64,000 nucleotides of DNA from Polyangium spumosum (GTDB lineage Bacteria > Myxococcota_A > Polyangia > Polyangiales > Polyangiaceae): positions 434,001 through 498,000 of the forward strand of contig NZ_WJIE01000004.1 in the NCBI RefSeq assembly GCF_009649845.1, written 5' to 3'. This document shows positions 22,524 through 31,776 of this stretch, piece by piece (position 1 is the first letter of the stretch; the number at the start of each line of letters is the position of its first letter). The translations under genes and the position numbers were made by a program. The notes under the pieces were generated by a model, which worked only from the letters and a program-made list of their open reading frames with translations, had not been told where the DNA came from and ran no database searches.

Positions 22524-25500
22524 TGAAACGCGCGCGCCCGGAGGCGAGCGGGGTCGCGGCCGGCGCGCCCTTGCCCCCGCTCGGGCGCGCGTCGCGTTTT
22601 GCTTGTGACGGCGGGCGCGAGCTGTTTCGCCTGCCAGGATCGGACGAGGCCGCGGCGCGGCGGCTGCTCGCGTTCGGAGAGGCCTCGATCGGCGGGTTTG
22701 CCCTCGGCGGCGTGGACGACGAGGGCGTGTGGATCGTGCGCCGGAAGCTCGGGGCGAGCCTCGCCGAGCTCGTTCGGGAGCGGAAGGGGCCGTGGCCGTG
22801 GCGCGAGGCGCTCGGCGTCGCGCTCGGCGTCGCGGAGGGGCTCGCGGCGTGCGAGAAGGCGAGCTTGTTCCCGGGGCCGCTCTCGCTCGAGGGCGTGTAC
22901 GTCGACGAGGAGGGCGCCGTGGTGGTCGCGGCGCCGAGGCTCGTGGGCGCGATCCTGGGCGCGCAGGAGGGCGGATCCCGCGGCGGATCGGCGGAGATCT
23001 CCCCACGCTGGACGCCGCCCGAGCAGGCCGCGGGGGCGGTGTGGGACGGCGCGGCGAATCGGTACGTGCTCGGGCTCTTGCTTTATCGGCTGCTCGCGGG
23101 GGAGCACCCGTTCGCCGGCGCGGGCCTGCGACACGCGCTCGACGAGGCCGCGGAGCGCGAGGCGCCTCCGTTCGTGGACGCCGTGGCGCGGGCGCTACCG
23201 ACGGGTCTGCAGAGTTTGTCGCTGCGGATGATCGACCCGGACCCGGCGCGGAGGCCGGATCGCGCGTCGACGATCGCCCAGGAGCTCGGGCGTTTTCTGC
23301 GCGGCGAGAGCCCCGAAGCGCAGGCCGCGCGTCCTCCACGCGAGCGAAAGCCCGTCGAGACACGCGCGAGGAGCGCCGAGGAGAAGACGGCCGATCGTCC
23401 GGCTCCCGCGCCGCGCGCCGCCGCGGAAAAACCGAGCGCCCCGAAGAGCGCGTGGATCTCCGCGGGCCTGCCCATCGGCGCGGGCCTGCTCGTCGCCGCG
23501 TTCGCCTTCTCGCGCCTCGCGCCTGCGCCGCCGGAGGCGCCGAGGCAGGAGATCGCGCCGCTCGCCCCGATCAACGCGACCGGCACCACGAGTGAAGCTT
23601 GCGCCTCGTGCCATCCGCGCCAGGCCGCGGAGTGGCGCCGCTCGGTGATGGCGCATTCCGTGAAGAGCCCGCTCTTCAATGGGCTCGAGAGCCTCATCGA
23701 GGAGCAGGTCGGCCGCGACGAGGATTGCCCGAACGGCGCGGGGATCCTCCGCCGCGTCAATGCATCGACCGCCTGCCGCAATCGCCAGAGTGGTCTGCCC
23801 GTGACGGGCTCGGGCGGCGAGCACTGGTGCGTCAATTGTCACAGCCCCGCCGAGAAGATCGAGCGCCCCTTGCCGGCCTGGGACGGCCGCGCCGGCGGCG
23901 ATCCGAACACCCGCAAGCCCGTTCGTGATCTGCTCGGCGCGCAGGGCATCGAGGGCATTTCCTGCGTCTTTTGCCATACCGTGCACGGCCCCGTCGGCCC
24001 TCGCAGCGGAGGACGCGGCGGCTACGAGGGCAACCCCACCTGGACGTCGTTCGTCACCGGTACCGTTTTTCCGGCCAGACCCGAGGACAACCGCGGCCTG
24101 TTCGGCATCGCGAACAGCGGCTACGAGCTCAGGAACGAGGAGCTCTTCCTCGAATCACGCGCGCCGCGCCCGATCGCCTCGGGATCGGCCGGATCCCCCG
24201 ACGCCGTCGACCCGCTCGTCCACCGCCGCCCGAGCGAACGCGCGGACGCTTATCTCCGCTCGAGCGAGTTCTGCGGCAGTTGCCACGACGTCCGCCTCTT
24301 CGGCTCCGACGTCCTCGGCGCGCAGAAGGGCGAACATTTCAAGCGCCTGCGCAACGCCTACTCCGAGTGGGCCGCCTGGGCGCGCGACGAGGAGCGGCGC
24401 GGCAGGACACCCGCGACGTGCCAGGACTGTCACATGAGCAGTTATCCTGGCGTCTGCGAGCCCGGCGATCCTCCGAGCGGCGAGCCCGAGCCCGAATGCC
24501 CGCCCGGCTCCCATTTCGTCGCCCGCGCGCCCGGCGTGTTCCCGAAGGGCCGCGCCGCCGACAACTCGCCCGAGGCCACGACCGTCAGCACGCATTATTT
24601 CTCCGGCGTCGATCTCCCGCTCTCGGATGAGTTCCCCAATTCGCTCGTCGACGAGACGACCCTCGACGTGCACGGCATCCCGCTTGGCGCGCGCCGCCGC
24701 CGGGATCTGCTCCTGCGCCACACGTTCCGCTTCGAGATCGACGGCGCTCGCCGCGGAGGATCCGGGATCGAGGTCCCGATCGTCGTCGAGAACGTGGGCG
24801 CCGGGCACCGCGTCCCGGCCGGCTTCAGCCAGGAGCGCGAGTTCTGGGTGCACCTCATCGTGCGGGATCGCGACGACCGCATCGTCTACGAGGTCGGACG
24901 CGTGGGCCGGCCCGACGAGGATCTACACGACAAGGTCTTCGTCCGCGTGAACACGAATCCCTCGTCGCTCGACGAGCGCGGCCGGCCGATCGGCCTTTTC
25001 GGCGCCGACGTGCGCGACGGCCCCGACGTCCCGCGCTGGAATCCTCCGCCCGAGCGCGGCGGCACCTCGTTCCGCGGCAAGGGCCTCGTCAATTTCCAGA
25101 ACGGCTTTCTGCGCTGCGTGCGTTGCATCGGCGTGATCGGCCCCGACGGCCGCTGCGAGCCCGGCCCGGGGCAAGGTTTTCTCCGGGCCGATCGTTTCGA
25201 CGACGGCGATTACGACATCGACACGGGCGAGTGCCGCTCGAACCTCTCGCTCGATCACGCGCTCTTCGAGACGTACTTCCCGGTCGGCGCGCTCGACGCG
25301 AGCCGCGGCCAGGTCCGCGGCCCCGACGCGATCGTCGACACGCGATCCTTGCCGCCGAACGTGCCCATCCGCTTCACGTACGACCTCGACGCGGGCGCGC
25401 GTCGCGGACCCTTCCGCGTCGAGGCGCGCCTCCTCTTCCGGGCCTTCCCGCCTTTCTTGATCCGCGCCTTCGCCGCGTACGAGCGCGAGCAAGCGCGGCG

Positions 25501-25594
25501 CGGCCTCCGCCCGAACGGGCCCAACGTCACCGAGGACATGCTCCGTCGCCTGGAGGTCGTCGAGCTCGCGAAGGCCGCCGTGGAGGTGCCGTGA
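22520..25594 (+). CDS. Pseudokinase-TM-pentaheme cytochrome c fusion
   Basis: 1024 residues. About residues 30-275 keep a kinase C-lobe outline (WTPPEQAAG, NRYVLGLLLYRLLAGEHPF, DPARRPDR), but the glycine loop, VAIK lysine, HRD and DFG motifs are absent, so it is a pseudokinase. A Pro/Ala/Lys linker leads to a membrane helix at about 312-335. The outer part has five CxxCH haem-binding sites: CASCH, CVNCH, CVFCH, CGSCH and CQDCH (about residues 361, 437, 481, 588, 634), then a large beta-rich C-terminal domain. The cytoplasmic pseudokinase and periplasmic haem domain in one chain suggest signal coupling to electron transfer. Its start overlaps the kinase stop and its stop overlaps the next start. 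Confidence 0.85.
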   Translation: MMKRARPEASGVAAGAPLPPLGRASRFACDGGRELFRLPGSDEAAARRLLAFGEASIGGFALGGVDDEGVWIVRRKLGASLAELVRERKGPWPWREALGVALGVAEGLAACEKASLFPGPLSLEGVYVDEEGAVVVAAPRLVGAILGAQEGGSRGGSAEISPRWTPPEQAAGAVWDGAANRYVLGLLLYRLLAGEHPFAGAGLRHALDEAAEREAPPFVDAVARALPTGLQSLSLRMIDPDPARRPDRASTIAQELGRFLRGESPEAQAARPPRERKPVETRARSAEEKTADRPAPAPRAAAEKPSAPKSAWISAGLPIGAGLLVAAFAFSRLAPAPPEAPRQEIAPLAPINATGTTSEACASCHPRQAAEWRRSVMAHSVKSPLFNGLESLIEEQVGRDEDCPNGAGILRRVNASTACRNRQSGLPVTGSGGEHWCVNCHSPAEKIERPLPAWDGRAGGDPNTRKPVRDLLGAQGIEGISCVFCHTVHGPVGPRSGGRGGYEGNPTWTSFVTGTVFPARPEDNRGLFGIANSGYELRNEELFLESRAPRPIASGSAGSPDAVDPLVHRRPSERADAYLRSSEFCGSCHDVRLFGSDVLGAQKGEHFKRLRNAYSEWAAWARDEERRGRTPATCQDCHMSSYPGVCEPGDPPSGEPEPECPPGSHFVARAPGVFPKGRAADNSPEATTVSTHYFSGVDLPLSDEFPNSLVDETTLDVHGIPLGARRRRDLLLRHTFRFEIDGARRGGSGIEVPIVVENVGAGHRVPAGFSQEREFWVHLIVRDRDDRIVYEVGRVGRPDEDLHDKVFVRVNTNPSSLDERGRPIGLFGADVRDGPDVPRWNPPPERGGTSFRGKGLVNFQNGFLRCVRCIGVIGPDGRCEPGPGQGFLRADRFDDGDYDIDTGECRSNLSLDHALFETYFPVGALDASRGQVRGPDAIVDTRSLPPNVPIRFTYDLDAGARRGPFRVEARLLFRAFPPFLIRAFAAYEREQARRGLRPNGPNVTEDMLRRLEVVELAKAAVEVP

Positions 25595-27897
25595 CCCAGG
25601 GGTCGCCCGCGGCCTCGGGCGAGCGCGCCGCGTGGCCTCCGGCGGTGTGGGAGGCGCCGGTGTTCCGTGGCCTCGACGCGCGCGCGCGCCGCGAGATCGA
25701 GGACGCGGGGCGCATGGTGTCGCTCGCCGAGGGCGAGGTCGTCTACCGCGCCGGCGAGGCAACGCGCGCGTTTTACGTGGTCGCCGAGGGCCTGGTCGCG
25801 CTCTCGGCCGTGCGTCGCGGCGAGGATCACGAGAGCGAGCTGCGCGTCGCGGGGAAGGGCGCCTCGTTCGGCGAGGAGGCCACGGCGTTCGGGGCGCGCA
25901 GCGCGACGGCCACGGCGCGGGCCTCCTCGCGGCTCTGCGAGGTGCCCGCGCACGTCTTCCAGCGCGCGGCGGCGCGCAGCGGCAAGGCCGAGGTCGCCGA
26001 GCGGCTCGAGCGGATCCTGCGCCGCGCCGCCACGCGCGACCTCCTGCACACGATGGCCTTCGCGCGCGCCCTCGATCCCGAGGACGTCGACGTCCTGCTC
26101 GACGCGGCCCGCTACCAGCGCTTCGAGCGAGGGCAGCCCGTCTATCGCGAGGGAGATCCCTCGACGGACCTCTTCCTCGTCGCCGACGGCATGATCCAGA
26201 TCCAGACCGACGACGGCGAGCGCCTGCGCGTCCGCGCCTACCTCGGCCGCGGCGACTTCTTCGGCGACGCGGAGATCGAGGCTGGATCGCCGCGCCTCAC
26301 GAGCGCCGTCGCGAGTGGCCCCTCGCTGCTCGTCACCATCGACGCGCGCACGTTCCGCGGCATCTCGGCGCGCCACCCCGAGCTCTTCGGCGCCCTCCGC
26401 CGCATCGCCCTCGATCAGCAGGCGGCGCAGCGCGGCGTCGTCGGCCGCGCCGCGCAGAACGCCACGCAGCACGCGTTCCGGGATCTCTATCGGCTGAAGG
26501 TCGCCCGATCGCTGCTCGTGATCGACCTCGAGACGTGCGTGCGCTGCGGGCATTGCGCGTGGGGTTGCGCCGAGCTCCACGGCGAGGCGCGGATCGTGCG
26601 GCGCGGCGACAAGATGGTCGCGCGCGTGGAGGCCCGATCCGAGGCGCCGCGCAGCCTGCTGTTGCCGAACTCGTGCCAGCACTGCGAGAACCCGAGCTGC
26701 ATGATCGACTGCCCCACGGGCGCGATCGGCCGCGAGCCGGACGGCGAGGTCTTCATCCGCGAGGCGCTCTGCACGGGCTGCGGCGCGTGCGCCAAGGCTT
26801 GCCCCTGGGACAACATCCAGATGGCCACGCGTCCCGCAGAAGCCTCACGTCCCGCGGGCGGCGCCTACCCCGACGTCGCGGTCAAATGCGACCTCTGCCG
26901 CGGCTACGAGGGCCCCGCGTGCGTGCAGGTTTGTCCGACGGGATCGATCTTCCGCATGAACCCGAGCGAGGAGCTCGCCGACGTGCGTGATCTCGTCCTC
27001 GGCGGATCCACGGCTCGCGCCGCGGTGCAGGAGCGAGTCGCGAGCTCGGCGGGGCTCGTCGTGGGCGGCGCGATCGCGGGCGCGGCGATCGGCGTCGTCG
27101 GCCTGATCATGCACGCGCGAGGCCTGTGGCATGCGGACGCGGGCCTCGGCGGCGCGGCGGGTGTCCTCGCGGCCGTGGGGTTCGTCCTGCTCGTCCTCTA
27201 TGCCGTCCCCAAGCGCCTCGTGCGCCTCTGGATGCGCAAGCGCGGCGGCGACGAGACCGCCGAACCTCGCGCGCCCGTCGCCTCCCGGGTTCGTCCTCAG
27301 CTCGCCGTTCACCTCGCGCTCGGCCTCGTCACGACGGGCCTCGTCTTCGCGCACGCGCCGGTTTATCCGATCGCCCCGTCCACGGCCGGCGGCGCGCTCC
27401 GGCTCGTCTTCCTCGCGAGCGCGCTCGTGGGAGGACTGTCCGCGTTCGGCTACCTCGTGATCCCGCGCCGCATGGCCCGCATCGAGCGATCGGCCGCGTT
27501 GCCGGAGGATTTCTCCGCCGCGCGGAGGGACCTCGTCGACAGGCTCTACCGCGAGGTCAGCGGCAAGAGTGATCTCGTGAAGAGGATCTTCGAGAAGATC
27601 CTCGTGCCCTTCGCGATGTCGACGTTCGGCCCGCTCCTCTTGCTCGCGAGCGGCCGGACCTTGCGGCAGGAAGAGCAGGCCTTGCGGGCGCGGATCGATC
27701 GGGTCCTCGAGGGTCGCGGCAAGGAGCGGCTCGCGGGCCTCGACGGGCTCGTGCGCATCGTCGTGGAGCTACGCGCGCTGACGGCGCAGCGGCTCCTCTT
27801 GCGCCTGCTCCGCGTGGGGCTGCCGCTGCACATCCTGACGTTCGGGATGGCGATGGCGCTGCTCGTGGTGCACGTGGCGGCGGTGATGAAGCGGTGA
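25591..27897 (+). CDS. Double cyclic-nucleotide-binding, ferredoxin and membrane protein
   Basis: 768 residues, GTG start overlapping the previous TGA. Two Crp-type cyclic-nucleotide-binding domains (about 25-130 and 155-275; FYVVAEGLVALS, GDFFGDAEI) precede an iron-sulfur section with four Cys groups: CVRCGHCAWGC, CQHCENPSCMIDCP, CTGCGACAKACP and CDLCRGYEGPACVQVCP. This spacing matches HydN/DmsB/NrfC-type proteins with about four 4Fe-4S clusters. The C-terminal part has four or more hydrophobic segments (about 485-545, 570-625, and the last 30 residues). Cytoplasmic electron carrier anchored to the membrane and possibly gated by cNMP. Confidence 0.87.
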   Translation: MTQGSPAASGERAAWPPAVWEAPVFRGLDARARREIEDAGRMVSLAEGEVVYRAGEATRAFYVVAEGLVALSAVRRGEDHESELRVAGKGASFGEEATAFGARSATATARASSRLCEVPAHVFQRAAARSGKAEVAERLERILRRAATRDLLHTMAFARALDPEDVDVLLDAARYQRFERGQPVYREGDPSTDLFLVADGMIQIQTDDGERLRVRAYLGRGDFFGDAEIEAGSPRLTSAVASGPSLLVTIDARTFRGISARHPELFGALRRIALDQQAAQRGVVGRAAQNATQHAFRDLYRLKVARSLLVIDLETCVRCGHCAWGCAELHGEARIVRRGDKMVARVEARSEAPRSLLLPNSCQHCENPSCMIDCPTGAIGREPDGEVFIREALCTGCGACAKACPWDNIQMATRPAEASRPAGGAYPDVAVKCDLCRGYEGPACVQVCPTGSIFRMNPSEELADVRDLVLGGSTARAAVQERVASSAGLVVGGAIAGAAIGVVGLIMHARGLWHADAGLGGAAGVLAAVGFVLLVLYAVPKRLVRLWMRKRGGDETAEPRAPVASRVRPQLAVHLALGLVTTGLVFAHAPVYPIAPSTAGGALRLVFLASALVGGLSAFGYLVIPRRMARIERSAALPEDFSAARRDLVDRLYREVSGKSDLVKRIFEKILVPFAMSTFGPLLLLASGRTLRQEEQALRARIDRVLEGRGKERLAGLDGLVRIVVELRALTAQRLLLRLLRVGLPLHILTFGMAMALLVVHVAAVMKR

Positions 27898-30173
27898 AAC
27901 GAGGCGATCCTTCCATGGCAGACCGCGATCGTCGAGACGAACCCTCCGCGGACAAACCACCCGCCGCGCTCCCCACGCTCTACGCGTCGCCGCTCGGTGA
28001 CGCCCGTGATCGCGCCGCCGTCCCGCGCGAGCTGCCCCGCGGACGCGCCGCCAAGCGCGCGGAGACGACCACCGACGTCACCCGCTTCCGTGGCTTCCTC
28101 CCCGCCACGATCGTCGCCGCTCTTGCCGCGGCCCTCTCGGCCTTCCTCCTCCCGCCCCCCGGCGGCCACGCCTCCCCGGGCCCGCTCTCACGCCCGCACG
28201 CGCGCGCGGAGAGCGTCACCTGCGCGAGTTGCCATGGCACCGACGCGTCTCCCAAGCGCCCCGACGAAGCCTGCGCCACTTGCCACGGCCCCCACGCGCC
28301 GCGCCGCGGCCCTCACGCGCGCCTCTTCAAATCCGGCGCCCTCCGCTGCTCGACCTGCCACCCCATCCACCAGGCCGATCAGGGCGTCACCTTCGTCCCC
28401 GGCGAGCCACCGATCCGCTTCGCGCCCGGCGTCGAGCGCTCCCTCGACGACGCGCCACCCGCGCACATCGAGGCCACGGTCCCGATCGTCACCGCCGCGA
28501 GCTGCAAGGGATGCCACGACCCGCGCTCGTCACGTGATCCCATCACCCGCTGCTTCGCCCCCGGCCCGGACAAACTCGGCCCGGACAAACCGTCCCTCTG
28601 CTTCGACGAACATCAGACCGCATTGCCGCCGGACACGCCCGATCGTCCCGGCTCCGCGGCCCGCGGCCGCGTCTGCGCCGCGCAGCACGGCGATGATCGC
28701 CCCGTCGCCTGGGACGCCGCGCGCGACGTCGCCCTCGCCGTGCCGAAGCTCGATCGCCCGCAGACCGGCGCGCTCTCCTGGCTCTGGCTCGGCACGGGCA
28801 CGCTCGCCTTCGCCCTCACGCTCGGCCTCGTCCGCGGCTCCGGCGCCCTCCGCTTGCGCCTCCGCAAGGCCCAGGACAAACCCCCGGCGCCCGAGGCGCT
28901 CCTCAAACCGCAGACGCGCGTCCGCCTCCCGCAGATCGACACCCAGACCTGCCTCGGCTGCTACGCCTGCGTCGACGCTTGCCCCTACGACGTGCTCGAG
29001 GTCCAGAAGTACGTCGCGGTCGTCGTGCGCCCCGAGGCCTGCTGCGGCCTCACGCTCTGCGAGCAACGTTGCCCGAACGGATCGCTCCGCGTCACGGACG
29101 GCGACTTCATCGGCGATCGCCCGCGCATCGACGACGCCCTCCAGAGCGAGGACACGCCCGGCCTCTTCCTCGCCGGTGACGTCACGGGCCTGCCGCTCAT
29201 CAAGAACGCGATCCTCCAGGGCGCGCATGCCGTCGAGAAGATCGCCGCGAGCCTCGAAGCGGAGGGGCCTCGCGCCTCCACGGACGAGCGCCCGAAGGAC
29301 CTCGTCATCGTGGGCGCCGGGCCCGCAGGGATCAGCGCCGCCCTGCGCGCGAAGGAGCTCGGCCTCTCGTTCGAGGTCATCGAGCAAGGCTCGGTCGCGC
29401 AGAGCATCCGCAGCTTCCCTCGCGGCAAGCTCGTCTTCGATCAACCCCTCGACCTGCCGCTCACGGGCAAGCTCTGGCTGAAGGAGTCCACCAAGGAAGA
29501 GCTCCTCTCTCACTGGATGCGGATCATCCGCAAGGAAGAGCTCCCGATCCGGCAAGACACGCGCATGACCGCCGTCGCCCGCGAAGAAAGCGGCAAGCTC
29601 TTCCGCGTCACGACGGAGCCGCGTGACGGCGGTGGTCCGCCGCGAGAGATCCTCGCCCGTCGCGTCCTGCTCGCTATCGGCCAGCGCGGCACGCCTCGCC
29701 GTTTGCCGATCGAGCTCTCGCCCGACATCGAGGCCCGCGTTCACTACCACCTCGCCGACGCCCGAAGCTTCGAGGGCAAACGAGTCATCGTGGTCGGGCT
29801 CGGCGACGTGGCCATGGAAATTGCCGTCGCGCTCGCACGGCAAGCCGGCACCACCGTCACCGTCGTCCACCGCGGCGCCACCTTCACCCGCGGAAAGTCG
29901 AGGAACATCGACGAGGTCAAGCGCATGCACGCCGCGGGCCGCCTCGGCCTGCGCTTCGAGACCGAGATCGCCGCCCTCGACCCCGACGTCGCCACCCTCC
30001 GCACCCGCGGCCGCGACGAGCGCGTCCCTTACGACGCCGTCTTCGTCCTCATCGGATCCATCCCGCCCTGGGACACCTTGAAGGCCTGCGGCGTCCGCGT
30101 CGCCGGGGAAGCACACACCACCGCAGATCGTTCGCCTTCGATCTTCGTCCAAGGACCCACCGGCGCACCGTAA
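27894..30173 (+). CDS. Tetraheme cytochrome, ferredoxin and flavoprotein fusion
   Basis: 759 residues, GTG overlapping the previous TGA (ATG 27915 is an alternative). After about 60 N-terminal residues comes a membrane helix, then a periplasmic part with CASCH, CATCH, CSTCH and CKGCH (about 105-205). A second helix near 300 returns the chain to the cytoplasm, where CLGCYACVDACPYD and CCGLTLCEQRCPNG hold two 4Fe-4S clusters. The last 290 residues are a thioredoxin-reductase-like flavoprotein, with GAGPAGIS for FAD and GLGDVAMEIA for NAD(P)H, but no redox-active CxxC. The chain itself links periplasmic haems to a cytoplasmic flavin. Confidence 0.87.
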   Translation: MKRGDPSMADRDRRDEPSADKPPAALPTLYASPLGDARDRAAVPRELPRGRAAKRAETTTDVTRFRGFLPATIVAALAAALSAFLLPPPGGHASPGPLSRPHARAESVTCASCHGTDASPKRPDEACATCHGPHAPRRGPHARLFKSGALRCSTCHPIHQADQGVTFVPGEPPIRFAPGVERSLDDAPPAHIEATVPIVTAASCKGCHDPRSSRDPITRCFAPGPDKLGPDKPSLCFDEHQTALPPDTPDRPGSAARGRVCAAQHGDDRPVAWDAARDVALAVPKLDRPQTGALSWLWLGTGTLAFALTLGLVRGSGALRLRLRKAQDKPPAPEALLKPQTRVRLPQIDTQTCLGCYACVDACPYDVLEVQKYVAVVVRPEACCGLTLCEQRCPNGSLRVTDGDFIGDRPRIDDALQSEDTPGLFLAGDVTGLPLIKNAILQGAHAVEKIAASLEAEGPRASTDERPKDLVIVGAGPAGISAALRAKELGLSFEVIEQGSVAQSIRSFPRGKLVFDQPLDLPLTGKLWLKESTKEELLSHWMRIIRKEELPIRQDTRMTAVAREESGKLFRVTTEPRDGGGPPREILARRVLLAIGQRGTPRRLPIELSPDIEARVHYHLADARSFEGKRVIVVGLGDVAMEIAVALARQAGTTVTVVHRGATFTRGKSRNIDEVKRMHAAGRLGLRFETEIAALDPDVATLRTRGRDERVPYDAVFVLIGSIPPWDTLKACGVRVAGEAHTTADRSPSIFVQGPTGAP

Positions 30174-30230
30174 GCTCGTCCTCGTGATCCCCGTTTCCCT
30201 GGCGCCGATGCTCGATCCCCGGAGAAGCCC

Positions 30231-31769
30231 ATGAAATCGTCCCGCGTCGCCGTCCTCGCCTTCGCCGGCATGTTGCTCACGAGCCTTTCCGTCTACTCGT
30301 TCACCCCGCCCGGCGGCCTGCCCTCCTCGAACGAGCCCACCATCGGCGCCGAGGTCGCCGAGGACGACACCACGACCGAGAAGACGACCGACGCCACGAC
30401 CCAGACCGAGCTCGCCCACTTCACCGCGGGTTCGACCGTGATGATCGAGGGGCGCATGGGTCACCCCAAGATCCTCAAGAACCCCCGCGGCGAGACGTTC
30501 CTCATGCTCGAAGCCCGCGCGAACGCGTCCGATCGCGCCAAGGCCTCGCCCCAGGTGAACCTCTCCATCGTCATCGATCGCTCCGGCTCGATGAAGGGCA
30601 CGCGCCTGCGCAACGCCGTCAACGCCGCGATCGGCGCCGTCGAGCGCCTCCACGACGGCGACATGGTCTCCGTCGTCACGTTCGACACGCGCACCGAGGT
30701 CGTCGTCCCCGCCGTCGTCATCGGCCCCTCGACGCGTGGCTCGGTCGTCTCCTCCATCTCCGGCATCACCCTCGGCGGCGACACCTGCATCTCCTGCGGC
30801 ATCGAGACCGCCATGGCCGAGATGAGCCGCGCGAGCGAAGGCCGCATCAGCCGCATGATCGTCCTCAGCGACGGCGACGCGAACCACGGCCTGAAGGACG
30901 TCCCCGGCTTCCGCAGCCTCGCCCAGCGCGCCCGCGACCGCGCGATCGGCATCTCCACCGTCGGCGTGGACGTCGATTACAACGAAAAGATCCTCTCCGC
31001 GATCGCCGTCGAGTCGAACGGCCGCCATTACTTCGTGGAGAACGACTCTGCGCTCGCCCGCGTCTTCGAGGGCGAGGCCGAGGCCCTCACGCAGGCCGTC
31101 GCGAGCGGCGCCGAGGTCGACATCGATCTCGCCCCCGGCGTCGAGCTCGATCGGGTCTTCGATCGCTCCTTCCGCCGCAACGGGAGTCGCATCACCGTCC
31201 CGCTCGGGACCTTCAGCGGCGGCGACGTGAAGACCGTGCTCGTCAAGCTCCGCGTCCCTTCGGATGCGAACGGCGAGCTGCCCGTCGCGAGCATCGACAT
31301 GCACTACAAGGACCTCGTCAAGAACGAGGACGGCCGCTGCAACGGCAAGCTCGGCGTCGAGGTGGTCGACACGAACGGGAGCGATCTCGACGCCGTCGTC
31401 GCGGGCCGCGTCAACCGCAGCGAGACAGCCGCCGCCCTCGAAGAAGCCAACCGCCTCTTCGAGCAAGGCAAGGTCGCCGAGGCCCGCCGCCGCATCTCGG
31501 CCCGCGAGCAATCCCTGCGCGACTCCGCCGCCAGGGCCAAGACCTCCGCGCCCGCGCCCCGCGCCGCCGACGTCGCCTTCGACTTCGACCAGCAGCTCGC
31601 CGTCGTTCAGCGGGCGGAGGCCGGCTTCGCGCAAGCCCCGGCCGTCGCCGAGCCCGCCGCGGGCCCGTTCGCCACGCCCCCGCCGCCCGCGGCCGCTCCC
31701 GTCGAGGCCCGCCAAGCGCGCAAGGCCGTCCGCGCCAACCAGGAAGCCGCGACGAACATGGGCTTCTGA
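30231..31769 (+). CDS. Secreted von Willebrand factor A domain protein
   Basis: 512 residues. N-terminal signal-like segment (VAVLAFAGMLLTSLSVY), Thr/Glu-rich spacer, then a vWA domain (about 105-280) with a complete MIDAS: DRSGSMKG, the Thr of GGDTC, and SDGDAN. A beta-rich domain follows, then a helical tail ending in Ala/Pro/Arg. It starts 57 bases after the flavoprotein fusion, in the same direction, so it probably belongs to the same operon. It may bind a partner or substrate outside the inner membrane. Confidence 0.8.
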   Translation: MKSSRVAVLAFAGMLLTSLSVYSFTPPGGLPSSNEPTIGAEVAEDDTTTEKTTDATTQTELAHFTAGSTVMIEGRMGHPKILKNPRGETFLMLEARANASDRAKASPQVNLSIVIDRSGSMKGTRLRNAVNAAIGAVERLHDGDMVSVVTFDTRTEVVVPAVVIGPSTRGSVVSSISGITLGGDTCISCGIETAMAEMSRASEGRISRMIVLSDGDANHGLKDVPGFRSLAQRARDRAIGISTVGVDVDYNEKILSAIAVESNGRHYFVENDSALARVFEGEAEALTQAVASGAEVDIDLAPGVELDRVFDRSFRRNGSRITVPLGTFSGGDVKTVLVKLRVPSDANGELPVASIDMHYKDLVKNEDGRCNGKLGVEVVDTNGSDLDAVVAGRVNRSETAAALEEANRLFEQGKVAEARRRISAREQSLRDSAARAKTSAPAPRAADVAFDFDQQLAVVQRAEAGFAQAPAVAEPAAGPFATPPPPAAAPVEARQARKAVRANQEAATNMGF

Positions 31770-31776
31770 GCGAGCT

